Assembly (NCBI RefSeq): GCF_013184775.1
Contig: NZ_JAATVV010000003.1
Span: forward strand, 248,001-312,000
From: Martelella sp. HB161492
GTDB taxonomy: Bacteria > Pseudomonadota > Alphaproteobacteria > Rhizobiales > Rhizobiaceae
Direction of reading: 5' to 3'
DNA length: 64,000 bases
In this document: positions 25,826-34,002 of the stretch, in pieces
How the letters are laid out: the number at the start of each line of letters is the position of its first letter
Numbering within the stretch: position 1 is the first letter of the stretch
The notes under the pieces: model-generated
What the model was told of the DNA's origin: nothing
What the model saw: the letters and a program-made list of their open reading frames with translations, nothing else
Database searches by the model: none
Program-made: the position numbers and the translations under genes

Positions 25826-26752
25826 ATGGATGAAAAGCTGAGAAAAGTCCTGCGCCTGCTCGGGGAGACTGATGTCATCATCGCCGTGTTCGATGAAGAC
25901 GACCGGCTGGTCTTCGCCAACCGGAAATACCGAACCGCCTTCTTTCTCAGTGAGACAGAATTGCCGCTATGGCCGGACATGATGCGGCGGAATTTCGATG
26001 CAAAGCGCGGCACGGTCATCACCAATCCTGATTTCGATCTCTGGATCAAGAGCACGCTTTCACGGCGCGGGAAGGTTCCTTTTCGTGCCTTTGAGACGGA
26101 TGTTCATGACGGGACCTGGCTATGGATGACCGAAACGGTGGATGACGATGGCTGGATGCTCTGCATCGCCAGCGACATCACCAATCTCAGGACGCAGGAG
26201 CGCAGTCTGCGCCGCGAGCGCGATGTGGCGTTGCAGGCGTCACTGACGGATGATCTGACGGGCATTGCCAATCATCGCTTCATCATGGACCGCCTCGCGA
26301 ACATGCTGGCGCGGCGGCCGCCGGCGCGGAGCGCGCAGGGATGTTTTGCGATTTTCGATGTCGACAATTTCAAGCAGATCAATGATCGCTTCGGTCATGC
26401 GACCGGCGACAGATTGCTGATCGAATTTGCGCGCAGTATTTCCCTGCTGGTGCGCCGTACGGACTGCTTCGGCCGCCTGGGCGGCGAGGAATTCGGGCTC
26501 GTCCTGCCATCAACCAGTCTCAACGAGGCCGCAAGTCTGATCGACCGTATGATCAATCAGATCCGGTCCCTGCGGCCAATGCCTGATCTGCCCGACTTCT
26601 CCTTCAGCTTTTCCGCCGGCCTTGCAGCGGTCAGCCCGGCCGATACGCCAAGCGGAATTTACGGCCGCGCCGATGCGGCGCTCTATCATGCCAAGCACTC
26701 TGGCCGCGATCAGCTTGCCATTGAGCTCACGCCCGGACCCCCAAACGAATAA
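25826..26752 (+). CDS. Diguanylate cyclase with N-terminal PAS domain
   Basis: A 308-residue cytoplasmic signalling protein. Residues 12-125 form a PAS-like sensor (IIAVFDEDDRLVFANRKYR, ending in CIASDITNLRTQE), then a short coiled linker and a GGDEF domain from about 140 (LTDDLTGIANHRF). The active loop is GGEEF (219-223), so c-di-GMP synthesis is expected, and RxxD (Arg210-Asp213) five residues before it is the product-inhibition site. No transmembrane segments. Stand-alone gene with a strong terminator; the ribosome site is poor (AGAGAGA about 20 bases upstream). Confidence 0.93.
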   Translation: MDEKLRKVLRLLGETDVIIAVFDEDDRLVFANRKYRTAFFLSETELPLWPDMMRRNFDAKRGTVITNPDFDLWIKSTLSRRGKVPFRAFETDVHDGTWLWMTETVDDDGWMLCIASDITNLRTQERSLRRERDVALQASLTDDLTGIANHRFIMDRLANMLARRPPARSAQGCFAIFDVDNFKQINDRFGHATGDRLLIEFARSISLLVRRTDCFGRLGGEEFGLVLPSTSLNEAASLIDRMINQIRSLRPMPDLPDFSFSFSAGLAAVSPADTPSGIYGRADAALYHAKHSGRDQLAIELTPGPPNE

Positions 26753-26784
26753 CGCCCGCCGGGGGAGGATCCGGCGGGCGTTTC
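26751..26784. terminator. Strong terminator between diguanylate cyclase and DUF1127 genes
   Basis: AACGCCCGCCGG (26751-26762) pairs with CCGGCGGGCGTT (26771-26782) as a perfect 12-bp stem around an 8-base loop, with TTT following on the plus strand. It overlaps the cyclase stop codon and could also stop the convergent DUF1127 transcript. Confidence 0.85.
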
Positions 26785-26829
26785 ATGGGGCGACAATCGG
26801 GAGGAGGGATCGTCAGCCTTTTGGAAGTC

Positions 26830-26973
26830 TTAGAAGGAGGCCTTGCGGGCAACGCGGCGAATGTCTTCGCGGTTGACGCCGAGATCGGCCAGTTCGCGTC
26901 CCGACATGCGGTTCAGTTCGCTGACGGTCTGACGATACTTCATCCAGTTATTGAAAGAACGTGCCATGCTCAT
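26830..26973 (-). CDS. DUF1127 (YjiS-like) small protein
   Basis: A 47-residue protein, MSMARSFNNWMKYRQTVSEL to VARKASF, containing the DUF1127 pattern: an amphipathic helix, then L-x-x-M-S-x-R-E-L-x-D-L-G-V-x-R-E-D-I-x-R. This family is abundant in Rhizobiales; members of similar size have been linked to RNA binding and to phosphate and stress responses in related alphaproteobacteria. GAGGAG lies ten bases before the first ATG; an ATG two codons later is possible. Single gene with a 270-base upstream gap in which no other gene is seen. Confidence 0.9.
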   Translation of the reverse strand: MSMARSFNNWMKYRQTVSELNRMSGRELADLGVNREDIRRVARKASF

Positions 26974-27248
26974 CTGTCTATCTCCTCGTGAATGGGCTCA
27001 GCGTGTCGCTCAACTCTTGTGTGGCGCTCATCGCTTGCTGTTGACCCAGATATAGGCGCTTGCGCACAACTCAGGCAGGTGGTTTGCCTCAAAGCGGCTA
27101 TGCGTCTGATGCAAGTCTTCGCGAAAACAGCCGGTTTGACGGGAATCTATGGTGCATTTCTGTGCAGATTCTGGCCCTTCGCGGGAAAGGCTTGCATCCT
27201 CCGGGCGTTTGGTCATCTCATCAACCGGACAGATGTCAGGAGAAGACA

Positions 27249-27593
27249 ATGGCGGTTGACGAGGAATTGGCGATGAAGCTGCGAGAACGGCTGGAGCCGT
27301 TGCAGGGCTTCAGCGAGAAGAAGATGTTCGGCGGCGTCTGCTTCATGCTGAACGGTCATATGGTCGGGGCAGCAAGCGGCCGGAGAGAGGGCGGCCGGCG
27401 GTTTCTGTTCCGCATAGGCAAGGAGAATGATGCTGCTGCAGAGCGGCTGGGAGCCGCGGAGCCGATGACCCAGGGCGGCCGGAAGATGCGTGGTTTCTAT
27501 TTTGTCGATGCCGAGACCTTGTCGGACGGGGCTTTCGACGAATGGCTTTCGATTGCCATCGAAAACGCCTATTCGCTGCCGCCGAAGGACTGA
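27249..27593 (+). CDS. TfoX N-terminal domain protein
   Basis: A 114-residue protein matching the TfoX N-terminal domain: RLEPLQGFSEKKMFGGVCFMLNGHMVG at residues 14-40 (usual ...KKMFGG.gfm.nG.m..), a beta strand with RFLFRIG, and MRGFYFVDAETLSD near 80-95. Stand-alone copies of this domain are common in alphaproteobacteria and have no proven function; full TfoX regulates competence in gammaproteobacteria. AGGAG sits five bases before the chosen ATG; an upstream in-frame start at 27060 would add a Cys-rich segment without similarity. Confidence 0.88.
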   Translation: MAVDEELAMKLRERLEPLQGFSEKKMFGGVCFMLNGHMVGAASGRREGGRRFLFRIGKENDAAAERLGAAEPMTQGGRKMRGFYFVDAETLSDGAFDEWLSIAIENAYSLPPKD

Positions 27594-27736
27594 TCCGGCG
27601 ACCGGGGGCGTCCTGCCGGTTTCACCGCAGAATGCTTCTCTGCCAGTCTGCGTCGGTTGGCAGGATGGGCCCGTCGCATCTGTGACCGCCGCCGCGGGTC
27701 AGCGGCTGGCGGTCCATGGAGCCTGAAGGCGTCCGG

Positions 27737-28597
27737 TCAGACAGGGCGCTCGCCGCGCACCCAGATGCGCCACATATGCCGCTCGTATTTCTTGTCGTCA
27801 TACATGCTGGCGCGGTGCAGCGTGATGCGGTCGTCCCACATCAGAAGATCGCCCTTCCGCCATTTATGGCTATAGACGAATTCCGGTTTCGTCACATGTT
27901 CGGCCATGGCCTTCACCAGAGCGCGGCCTTCCTCTTCCGGCAGACCGATGATTTCCTTCGCCGCACCGGTGGAGATGAAGAACGCCTTGCGTCCGTCGAC
28001 CGGATGGGTACGCACGAAAGGATGGATGACGTCCGGATTCTCGCGTTTTTCCTCATCGCTCAGCTGCTTGCCGTTGATGGCGCGGGTCTCCATGAACCAG
28101 TTGTAGGAATGAAGCACATCCATCTGGTCGAGCCTGTCCTGCTCGTCCTTCGGCAGGGCGTAGAAGGCGGCGGAAGCATCGGCGACGAGGGTCTCGCCGC
28201 CTTCCGGCGGTGTCTCGAGACAGTAAAGCAGGGTCAGCATCGGCGGAAATTCGAGATAGGTGCCGTCCGTATGCCAGGTAATGCCGTCGAGATGTGCTCC
28301 GATCGGCTTGCCGTCAACGATCTTGTTGGAGAGAACATAGGTCTCCGGATGGCCAGGCAGGGTGAAATCCTGGATCTTGTTGCCTTCGAGCGTGCCGAAT
28401 TTGGCAGCGAAAGCCGAGAGCGTATCGGCGTCGAGGGTCTGGTTGCGCAGAACCAGCGCACCCTTTTTCTGGAATGCATCGCTGATGGCGGCAACCTCGG
28501 CCGGGCTTGCCGTGTTGATATCGAAATCGATGACTTCGAGGCCGAAGCCCGGAATGAGTTCTTCGCCTGAAATTTCGGCCAGATCCTGAGCGGCCAT
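27737..28597 (-). CDS. TauD/TfdA family Fe(II)/2-oxoglutarate dioxygenase
   Basis: A 286-residue non-heme iron oxygenase. The iron triad is His109-x-Asp111 in WHTDGTYLEFPP and distal His261 in DRITLHRASM; Arg272-region RHMWRIWV supplies the 2-oxoglutarate-binding Arg. The length is normal for TauD (taurine) and TfdA (2,4-D) relatives, which hydroxylate next to a sulfonate, ether or amine group; the substrate here is not evident. AAAGGAA precedes the ATG. Its promoter region carries a bipartite motif also found before the Rieske oxygenase gene, suggesting joint control by one of the nearby LysR proteins. Confidence 0.92.
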   Translation of the reverse strand: MAAQDLAEISGEELIPGFGLEVIDFDINTASPAEVAAISDAFQKKGALVLRNQTLDADTLSAFAAKFGTLEGNKIQDFTLPGHPETYVLSNKIVDGKPIGAHLDGITWHTDGTYLEFPPMLTLLYCLETPPEGGETLVADASAAFYALPKDEQDRLDQMDVLHSYNWFMETRAINGKQLSDEEKRENPDVIHPFVRTHPVDGRKAFFISTGAAKEIIGLPEEEGRALVKAMAEHVTKPEFVYSHKWRKGDLLMWDDRITLHRASMYDDKKYERHMWRIWVRGERPV

Positions 28598-28681
28598 AGC
28601 TGTTCCTTTCTTATCGGGAGTTGATCATCGTCAACCTTGCCCGATCCACACTAGGGGAAGGCGAGTGATGCCTGCCAGCAC

Positions 28682-28708
28682 CAAATTCAGTCAGGGGTGA
28701 TGCCTCAA
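28682..28708. promoter_or_regulatory. Bipartite motif shared with Rieske gene promoter, copy 1
   Basis: CAAATTCAG-N8-GATGCCTCAA, about 85 bases before the TauD-like start codon (read on the gene's strand: TTGAGGCATC-N8-CTGAATTTG). The two conserved blocks and the spacer length match copy 2 exactly, while the eight spacer bases differ, which is the mark of a protein-binding site. Confidence 0.6.
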
Positions 28709-28801
28709 TCGCAGCACCAGTGAACGATCAGTTGCCATTTAGTGGACGCCGGCCCTGTGATCGGCGCTTGCCTTTTTGCCGCAAGCCCTTATCTTGAGCC
28801 T

Positions 28802-28963
28802 GTCTTCGGGGCGGGGTGAAACTCCCCACCGGCGGTAGGGCTGTTCGTGATCTCTCCGAGGGGCGACGGCCAAGTCCGCGAGCGCCTGATGTCGTGCGAT
28901 GTCAGGGTCAGCAGATCTGGTCAAAATCCAGAACCGACGGTTAAAGTCCGGATGGAAGAAGAC
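28802..28963 (+). ncRNA. FMN riboswitch (RFN element)
   Basis: The leader of the riboflavin synthase gene has the conserved RFN blocks in order: TCTTCGGGGCGGGGTGAAA, CTCCCCACCGGCGGTA, CCGCGAGCGCC, GTCAGCAGATCTGGT, AATCCAGAACCGACGGTTA and AAGTCCGGATGGAAGAAGA. These form the six-stem FMN aptamer. When FMN is plentiful it binds and lowers expression of the downstream gene; with no obvious T-run terminator before the start codon, control at translation is likely, as is usual in Gram-negatives. Confidence 0.95.
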
Positions 28964-29057
28964 GAAGCAGATGGGTGGCGGTCCGGTGTCCGGAGCGCCG
29001 CGCAGCCTATGCTTTATGCCCTGGGACGCTCTTTTTGGAACCACAAAGGATGCGTTC

Positions 29058-29693
29058 ATGTATACAGGAATTGTTCAGGCCGTTCGCCCGCTCGAGGCCG
29101 TCACCAAGAATACGGGCTATACCGAATTCGCCGTTACCTTCACCGATGACCTTCTCAGCGAACTGAAGATCGGTGCCTCGGTCAATATCGAGGGCACCTG
29201 CATGAGTGTGACCAGCATCAATGGTCATCGCGTGACCTTCGATGCCATGGCCGCGACGCTGGAGCGGACCAATCTTGGAAAGCTGAAAAGCGGTGACCGG
29301 GTCAATGTCGAGCGGTCTGCCAAGCTGACCGACGAGATCGGTGGCCATGTCATGGCCGGTCATGTGGCAACCACGGCTGCCGTCGAGGAAATCTCCATCA
29401 CCGATGAGGGCGCCTATATCCGTTTCCGCGTGCCGGAAGACTGGGCGAAATACATTTTTCCGCGCGGTTTTCTTGCCGTCAACGGCTGCTCGCTGACAGT
29501 GGCGGAGGCCGATGGCAATCTCTTCACCATCAACCTGATCCCTGAAACGCTGCGTCAGACCACCTTCGCGAACTACAGGCCAGGCGATCTTCTCAATATC
29601 GAGGTTGATCACCAGACCATGGTTCTGGTCGATGTCATCGAGCGCACCATGGGCCGCTTTGCCGTGCCTGCCACCGGTGCAAAGGCTGCCTGA
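29058..29693 (+). CDS. ribE: Riboflavin synthase alpha chain
   Basis: A 211-residue enzyme converting two 6,7-dimethyl-8-ribityllumazine molecules into riboflavin and a pyrimidinedione. It has the two-barrel repeat: MYTGIVQAV at the very N-terminus, VNIEGTCMSVTSING, then in the second half GHVMAGHVATTA and FLAVNGCSLTVAEA. The ATG at 29058 has AAAGGA eight bases upstream and sits just after the FMN riboswitch; open frame further upstream runs through the aptamer and is not coding. It stands apart from other rib genes here and converges with the LysR gene two bases away. Confidence 0.95.
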   Translation: MYTGIVQAVRPLEAVTKNTGYTEFAVTFTDDLLSELKIGASVNIEGTCMSVTSINGHRVTFDAMAATLERTNLGKLKSGDRVNVERSAKLTDEIGGHVMAGHVATTAAVEEISITDEGAYIRFRVPEDWAKYIFPRGFLAVNGCSLTVAEADGNLFTINLIPETLRQTTFANYRPGDLLNIEVDHQTMVLVDVIERTMGRFAVPATGAKAA

Positions 29694-29695
29694 AA

Positions 29696-30607
29696 CTATT
29701 GCCTTGCGGGGCTGAGCCGGTCCAGGCTCGCCCCGATCTCGCCTTCGAGGACGGAGACGGCGGCGTCAACCGGTCCCTTTTCGCGCCGGGCGAGGATCAG
29801 CGTCTGGGATTTGAGCGTCTTGTCCCGGATCGGCAGATAGGTGAGCGGGCTGGGCTGATCCGTTTCCGGCACATCAATGCGTGACAGGAAGGTTATCGTT
29901 TCGCCATCCAGCACCATTTCCCGCATGAAATCATTGGAATTGGCGAGAAAAGCGGGGCGGAATTCAAGGCCTGCACCGCGAAAGGCGTCGACCATCAGCT
30001 GATAGATCGTCATCGACGGATCGCCGAGAACGGCCGGATAGGCCATCAGATCCTCAAGCCAGACCGTGCCCTTTGCCGCCAGGGGATGGCTGCGGGCAAC
30101 AACAGTGCCGAGCCGCGTGGCGAAGCGGCCGGTTACCTTCACGCCCGGCGCATCGGGAAGATTATAGCCAAGGCCGAGATCCGCTTCACCGGCCGTCAGT
30201 GCCGCGGCGATTTCAGCGGCAAGCATTGCCCTGACCGTCACGGTGACGCGCGGATGAGAGCGGTTAAAGGCGCGGATCACATCGGGCAGGACGCCGCCCA
30301 TCAGCCCGCCCATGGATGCAAGCCGCACTTCGCCGCCGGAAATGCCGCGGATCTGATCAATCTGCGTCTGCAGTTTTTCGTGCTCGCGCAGGGTGGCGCG
30401 CACATGGGCGATCAGCAATTCGCCGGTCTGGGTCAGCCGCATCCCATTGGGCAGCCGGTGGAAAATCGGCACACCCAGCTCTTCCTCCAGCGCCAGGATC
30501 TGGCGGTTGATCGAGGAGGAGGAGACGTTGAGCCGCTCGGCCGCGCGGCGGATGGAGCCTGCGCGCACGACTTCGTCGAGATAGCGCAGCATGCGGGAAT
30601 GCAGCAT
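29696..30607 (-). CDS. LysR family regulator 1
   Basis: A 303-residue LysR-type regulator with an N-terminal winged helix (RAAERLNVSSSSINRQILAL, residues 20-39) and a two-lobed effector domain (GEVRLASMGGLMGGVLPDVI onward). It is clearly paralogous to the LysR at 32390-33286: both begin MLH-x-R-x-L-x-YLDEV and share RxAERLNVS. The unusual NRQ/SRQ turn and lack of a longer N-terminus are common to both. Candidate targets are the TauD-like and Rieske oxygenase genes, which share a promoter motif. No divergent partner gene lies directly beside it. Confidence 0.92.
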   Translation of the reverse strand: MLHSRMLRYLDEVVRAGSIRRAAERLNVSSSSINRQILALEEELGVPIFHRLPNGMRLTQTGELLIAHVRATLREHEKLQTQIDQIRGISGGEVRLASMGGLMGGVLPDVIRAFNRSHPRVTVTVRAMLAAEIAAALTAGEADLGLGYNLPDAPGVKVTGRFATRLGTVVARSHPLAAKGTVWLEDLMAYPAVLGDPSMTIYQLMVDAFRGAGLEFRPAFLANSNDFMREMVLDGETITFLSRIDVPETDQPSPLTYLPIRDKTLKSQTLILARREKGPVDAAVSVLEGEIGASLDRLSPARQ

Positions 30608-30728
30608 GGAACATTATGCCCGGTGATTGATGTCGGTTCCGAACATAGAGCAGGACTGCGTCAAGGGAAACGCCCCCTTCAAGGCTTGGTTGCCAGATCG
30701 CGGCTTTGGCGCTGCGCTACGCCCTGGC

Positions 30729-30774
30729 CAGAACCAAAGCGCCGCCCCCAAAAGCGGCAGGACCTTTGGTTCTG
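30729..30774. promoter_or_regulatory. Long intergenic stem-loop
   Basis: CAGAACCAAAG (30729-30739) pairs perfectly with CTTTGGTTCTG (30764-30774), and an inner GCCGC/GCGGC pair extends the stem. No T-run follows on either strand. It lies between the small-protein gene and LysR 1 and may shield or end the small-protein mRNA. Confidence 0.6.
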
Positions 30775-30871
30775 TTCCAGCACATTGTTGCGGCGGCATC
30801 GTCTCTTTGTGCCGCATTCCATTCCGGTCAGACGATGCGCTTCGCAAAATCAGTCCTCCTGGCAGGCCGCG

Positions 30872-31093
30872 TCAGCGTTTCGATGGCCCGTAGCTCTGGA
30901 ATGTCCACGTATTCTCGACGGCATCCTTCATCACCTTGGTCAGCGGCTCCAGATATTCCTGATGGCCTTTCGAATGCTTGGCGACAGCCTCGGTCGCAAT
31001 CTTCTCCAGCGATTTCGGATTTTCCGATGGCGGCGTAATGGTGATTGTCGGGATTTGGGGTTTGTTTGTACTGTCGGCGTTTATCATGTTCAT
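30872..31093 (-). CDS. Small hypothetical protein, 73 residues
   Basis: Not recognised. A 73-residue frame, MNMINADSTNKPQIPTITIT to TWTFQSYGPSKR: a Pro/Thr-rich start, then a predicted amphipathic helix of about 40 residues (SLEKIATEAVAKHSKGHQEY). Codon and residue use look natural and differ from the Arg/Pro-rich shadow frames around it, and a strongly AT-rich, promoter-like stretch (31100-31190) precedes it. There is no clear ribosome site beyond AAGGTC ten bases upstream. No membrane segment or metal motif. It may be a small regulator or accessory protein; conservation elsewhere would decide. Confidence 0.45.
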   Translation of the reverse strand: MNMINADSTNKPQIPTITITPPSENPKSLEKIATEAVAKHSKGHQEYLEPLTKVMKDAVENTWTFQSYGPSKR

Positions 31094-31259
31094 GACCTTG
31101 CATTATTGTCGATGATGCATGATTTAACGATTTTTAATATTTAGAAGAAATTGCTAATAGCAATATCTATACAAGTTCATACTGCAATTGCGTCGTTGGT
31201 TTCGCTGGCGTCGCCACCCGGCCTGCCGTGCCCGCCATTGCGGCGGGCACGGTTGTTGA

Positions 31260-32273
31260 TCACGCCGGCACTTCTTCCTCACCATGTTCGCGCAGCAGCG
31301 CCAGAAGGCGCTTACGCATGATCATGCCGGGACGGTCCGAGGGCATGTGCATCTCGATTTTGCGCGACATGTCGATGATGGCGTCGGGATTGGTCGACTC
31401 CAGCACGTCCTTGTCTTCCATGACGATCTTCTCATCCCAGGCGATCAGCGCCTCGGTGGAGACATCCGCCTCGGTGTCGTTGCGGTAGAGCAGCTGAACG
31501 ACCTGGATCGCAGCATCATCGATCGGCGTCGCGCAGTTGAAGATGATGTGGCGGATGCCTGAAGGATACTCGATGTCGAGCCGGCGACAGAAGGGCATGA
31601 ACCACTTGTTGCGCATGTGCCGCTTGGTGGTCGGGTTCGGGTCGCCGGTGATCTTGCGGCCATATTCGGGATTGTTGACCTCGACAATGGTTTCCGCCTC
31701 GAAGCCGTAATCGGTTTCGGTGATCTCGTATTTTTCCGGCCGCGGCTGGTCGATCTGGCCGAAACTGTCGCGGTGGACGAAGGAGAAATGGGCATTGTCG
31801 AAGGAATTCTCCATCAGTCGCAGCGCCGAGGTTTCCCAGCGGTCATAGAACTGGTGGATGCGGCGATAGCCATCCATGTCCTCTTCCGGCACGGGAGGAA
31901 TGTCGCCAATCGGCTCGTCGAGTGCCACCCAGGCATAGCCATAGCGCTCGCGACAGAAAAAGGCCTTGGCATGGGCATTGGGGATTGGCTGCTCAAAGGG
32001 AAACTGCGGCACCATCACCAGCTTGCCGGAGCGGTCATATTCCCAGCCATGATAGCCGCAGACGACATTGCCATTGCGGCACCAGCCCTTGGAAAGCTTG
32101 GCGGTGCGGTGACAGCAGCGGTCTTCCAGCGCCGCGGGCTCGCCGTTTGCATCGAGGAAGAGCACGATATTTTCGCCGAGCAGCGTGAACGGTTTCGGGC
32201 CGTCCTTCAGGGCCGAAACCGGCACGGTGGCGTACCAGAAACGGCGCAGCAGCGGCTGTTTGGTGTTGAGCAT
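31260..32273 (-). CDS. Rieske-type ring-hydroxylating oxygenase, large subunit
   Basis: A 337-residue Rieske non-heme iron monooxygenase or dioxygenase. The 2Fe-2S cluster ligands are Cys53-x-His55 (DRCCHR) and Cys72-x2-His75 (CGYHGWEYD). The catalytic iron ligands His162 and His167 with bridging Asp159 lie in NSFDNAHFSFVH. Length and layout match the VanA/phthalate-oxygenase-like alpha-only group that demethylates or hydroxylates aromatic or N-methyl compounds. No reductase gene is nearby, so electrons must come from elsewhere. It is flanked by LysR 2 and its promoter has the motif shared with the TauD-like gene. Confidence 0.93.
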   Translation of the reverse strand: MLNTKQPLLRRFWYATVPVSALKDGPKPFTLLGENIVLFLDANGEPAALEDRCCHRTAKLSKGWCRNGNVVCGYHGWEYDRSGKLVMVPQFPFEQPIPNAHAKAFFCRERYGYAWVALDEPIGDIPPVPEEDMDGYRRIHQFYDRWETSALRLMENSFDNAHFSFVHRDSFGQIDQPRPEKYEITETDYGFEAETIVEVNNPEYGRKITGDPNPTTKRHMRNKWFMPFCRRLDIEYPSGIRHIIFNCATPIDDAAIQVVQLLYRNDTEADVSTEALIAWDEKIVMEDKDVLESTNPDAIIDMSRKIEMHMPSDRPGMIMRKRLLALLREHGEEEVPA

Positions 32274-32348
32274 GAATGATCCTCGCTGATTTCACGCATT
32301 CGGGTCTGGATGCTATTTAAGAAAAACGCGGCGCTGCGTGAAAAGCAT

Positions 32349-32375
32349 CAAATTCAGCGCACCCCGATGCCTCAA
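32349..32375. promoter_or_regulatory. Bipartite motif shared with TauD-like gene promoter, copy 2
   Basis: CAAATTCAG-N8-GATGCCTCAA, 76 bases before the Rieske start codon, in the gap between it and LysR 2. Nineteen of nineteen conserved-block bases equal copy 1 at 28682-28708, and position and orientation relative to the gene are the same. Confidence 0.6.
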
Positions 32376-32389
32376 GTGGGACACCTGTC

Positions 32390-33286
32390 TCAGTCGGCAC
32401 GCATCACGCCGCGCATATGTTCGGCAAAGACGCTGGCCAGCGCGGAAAGGTTACGGCGTCCGCCGATCAGCATCAATTGCTGTGTGTCGGACTGGAACTC
32501 GCGCACCGGCACATAGGTGAGACGCCCCATCCGGCTTTCAAAGGCAATGTCAAAGGGGGTCAGGAAGGTCACATAGCCCTCGCTCATGGCGAGGTGGCGC
32601 ATCATTTCAATGGAATTGGCCTCAATGGCGAAATGAAGCTGGAGATTGGCGCGGGCGAAGACCTGATCGATATGCGGGCGGATCGCCGTTGTCGGGTCGG
32701 CGACCACCATCGGATAGCCGACGCATTCGGAAAGCCGGATGCTGGTCGAGCGCGCCAGCGGATGATCGGGCGCGACGGCGACGCCAAGCCTGCCAATGGC
32801 GATTTCATGGACAGCGATTTCGATATCGGCCGGAAAATCGAAGCCGAGACCGAGATCGGCAGCGCCGCTGGTGACCGCTTCGCGGATATCATCGCCGGTG
32901 GTCATCAGCTTCAGTGATACGCGCACGCCCGGCATTGCCCGCTGGAACAGGCCGATGGCGCGCGGCACCAGATTGGCGGCAAGCCCGCTCATCAGCGCAA
33001 TCGTCACCTCGCCGCGGCGTAACCCCTTCAGGTCCTCGATCATGGCCTCGGCGCGGTTCATGCCCTTCAGTGTGTCGCGCACATGGCCGATCAGGATTTC
33101 GCCCGCCGCTGTCAGCGTCAGCCGGCGCTTGGTGCGGGTGAAAATCTGGGTGTCGAGTTCCTCCTCGAGACTGGCAATCTGGCGCGAAATCGCCGAAGCC
33201 GAGACGTTGAGGCGCTCCGCAGTGCGGCGAACCGAACCGGTGCGGGCGACTTCGTCGAGATAGTTGAGCAAACGTCCATGCAGCAT
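32390..33286 (-). CDS. LysR family regulator 2
   Basis: A 298-residue LysR-type regulator, paralogue of the one at 29696-30607. Helix-turn-helix at RRTAERLNVSASAISRQIAS (about 20-39), effector domain from GEVTIALMSGLAANL. The start at 33286 gives the same MLHGRLLNYLDEV N-terminus as its paralogue's; a frame reaching 33421 would add 45 residues without similarity. It lies directly upstream of the Rieske oxygenase gene on the same strand and probably controls it. A 7-3-7 inverted repeat is 28 bases before its start codon, a likely autoregulatory site. Confidence 0.92.
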   Translation of the reverse strand: MLHGRLLNYLDEVARTGSVRRTAERLNVSASAISRQIASLEEELDTQIFTRTKRRLTLTAAGEILIGHVRDTLKGMNRAEAMIEDLKGLRRGEVTIALMSGLAANLVPRAIGLFQRAMPGVRVSLKLMTTGDDIREAVTSGAADLGLGFDFPADIEIAVHEIAIGRLGVAVAPDHPLARSTSIRLSECVGYPMVVADPTTAIRPHIDQVFARANLQLHFAIEANSIEMMRHLAMSEGYVTFLTPFDIAFESRMGRLTYVPVREFQSDTQQLMLIGGRRNLSALASVFAEHMRGVMRAD

Positions 33287-33313
33287 GACGGGCCATTCTA
33301 GGATTGTCTGTTT

Positions 33314-33330
33314 GTTGCCTTTTAGGCAAC
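33314..33330. promoter_or_regulatory. Inverted repeat before LysR 2
   Basis: GTTGCCT-TTT-AGGCAAC, perfect 7-base arms and 3-base spacer, 28 bases upstream of the LysR 2 start. Its size and dyad symmetry fit a LysR recognition site. Confidence 0.45.
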
Positions 33331-33472
33331 ATAATATGCAAAAATAAATGCTTTTAAAGCGCTGTTTTTCTGGCATTCTGAAGTTGGTACAGAAATACGT
33401 TTCCACCTTGCGACCTGCCAAATGGCTCTAATTCCCCCTCCGCTTGCGGCAGGTTTCCGCGTTTCTGTGCCC

Positions 33473-33534
33473 GGCATGGACGGACCTTGTGAAAGGTCTC
33501 CCACCACCTTGACTTAATCCGCTCCGTCCATGCC
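33473..33534 (+). promoter_or_regulatory. Long-range inverted repeat in leader of cupin operon
   Basis: GGCATGGACGGA (33473-33484) and TCCGTCCATGCC (33523-33534) are perfectly complementary over 12 bases. The 38-base interval contains its own GACCTT...AAGGTC hairpin. It ends 39 bases before the cupin ATG, so in the transcript it would be a closed multi-part leader structure. It resembles no riboswitch class I can name. Confidence 0.5.
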
Positions 33535-33573
33535 CCTTCTCATTTTGATTGCTTCAGGGACCCAGGATTATCC

Positions 33574-34002
33574 ATGCTTAGCTATTCCTTCGAACAGGTT
33601 GAAAAGGCACAGGCCTTTCGGATTTCACCCAAAGATACCAACTATTTCGCGATCCTCTTTGACCCGAAAAAGGATGGCATCGAGCATATTCTGGTGATCG
33701 AGATCTTCACCGTCGGCGGTGCGACGCCGCCGAACGAGCATAGCCATGCGCATGAATTCTTCTATGTGCTGGAAGGCGAGGGCATTGCCGCCAGCGATGG
33801 CGAAGAAATGCCGATCAAGAAGGGCGACGCGCTGATGCTGCGTCCGGGATCCGAGCATATCGTCAAGAATACCGGTTCCTCCAAGCTTTACACGCTGACG
33901 GTGATGACGCCGAATCAGGATTTCGCCGAGCTGATCCGCAGTGGCGAGCCTGTGACGCTTGATGCAGAAGATCTGCGGGTCCTGACCGGAAAGGCGGCCT
34001 GA
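33574..34002 (+). CDS. Cupin domain protein
   Basis: A 142-residue single-domain cupin. The metal motif is near-canonical: PPNEHSHAHEFFYVLEGEG (about 51-69) for G(X)5HXH(X)3-4E(X)6G, and the second motif around DALMLRPGSEHIVKN (about 89-103) keeps the His. Such proteins bind a metal and act as small dioxygenases, isomerases or regulators. It is the first gene of the operon, overlapping the next gene by one base (TGATG), and has CAGGA before its ATG. In purine-degradation operons a cupin often catalyses or assists ureide steps, but the exact role is unknown. Confidence 0.87.
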   Translation: MLSYSFEQVEKAQAFRISPKDTNYFAILFDPKKDGIEHILVIEIFTVGGATPPNEHSHAHEFFYVLEGEGIAASDGEEMPIKKGDALMLRPGSEHIVKNTGSSKLYTLTVMTPNQDFAELIRSGEPVTLDAEDLRVLTGKAA

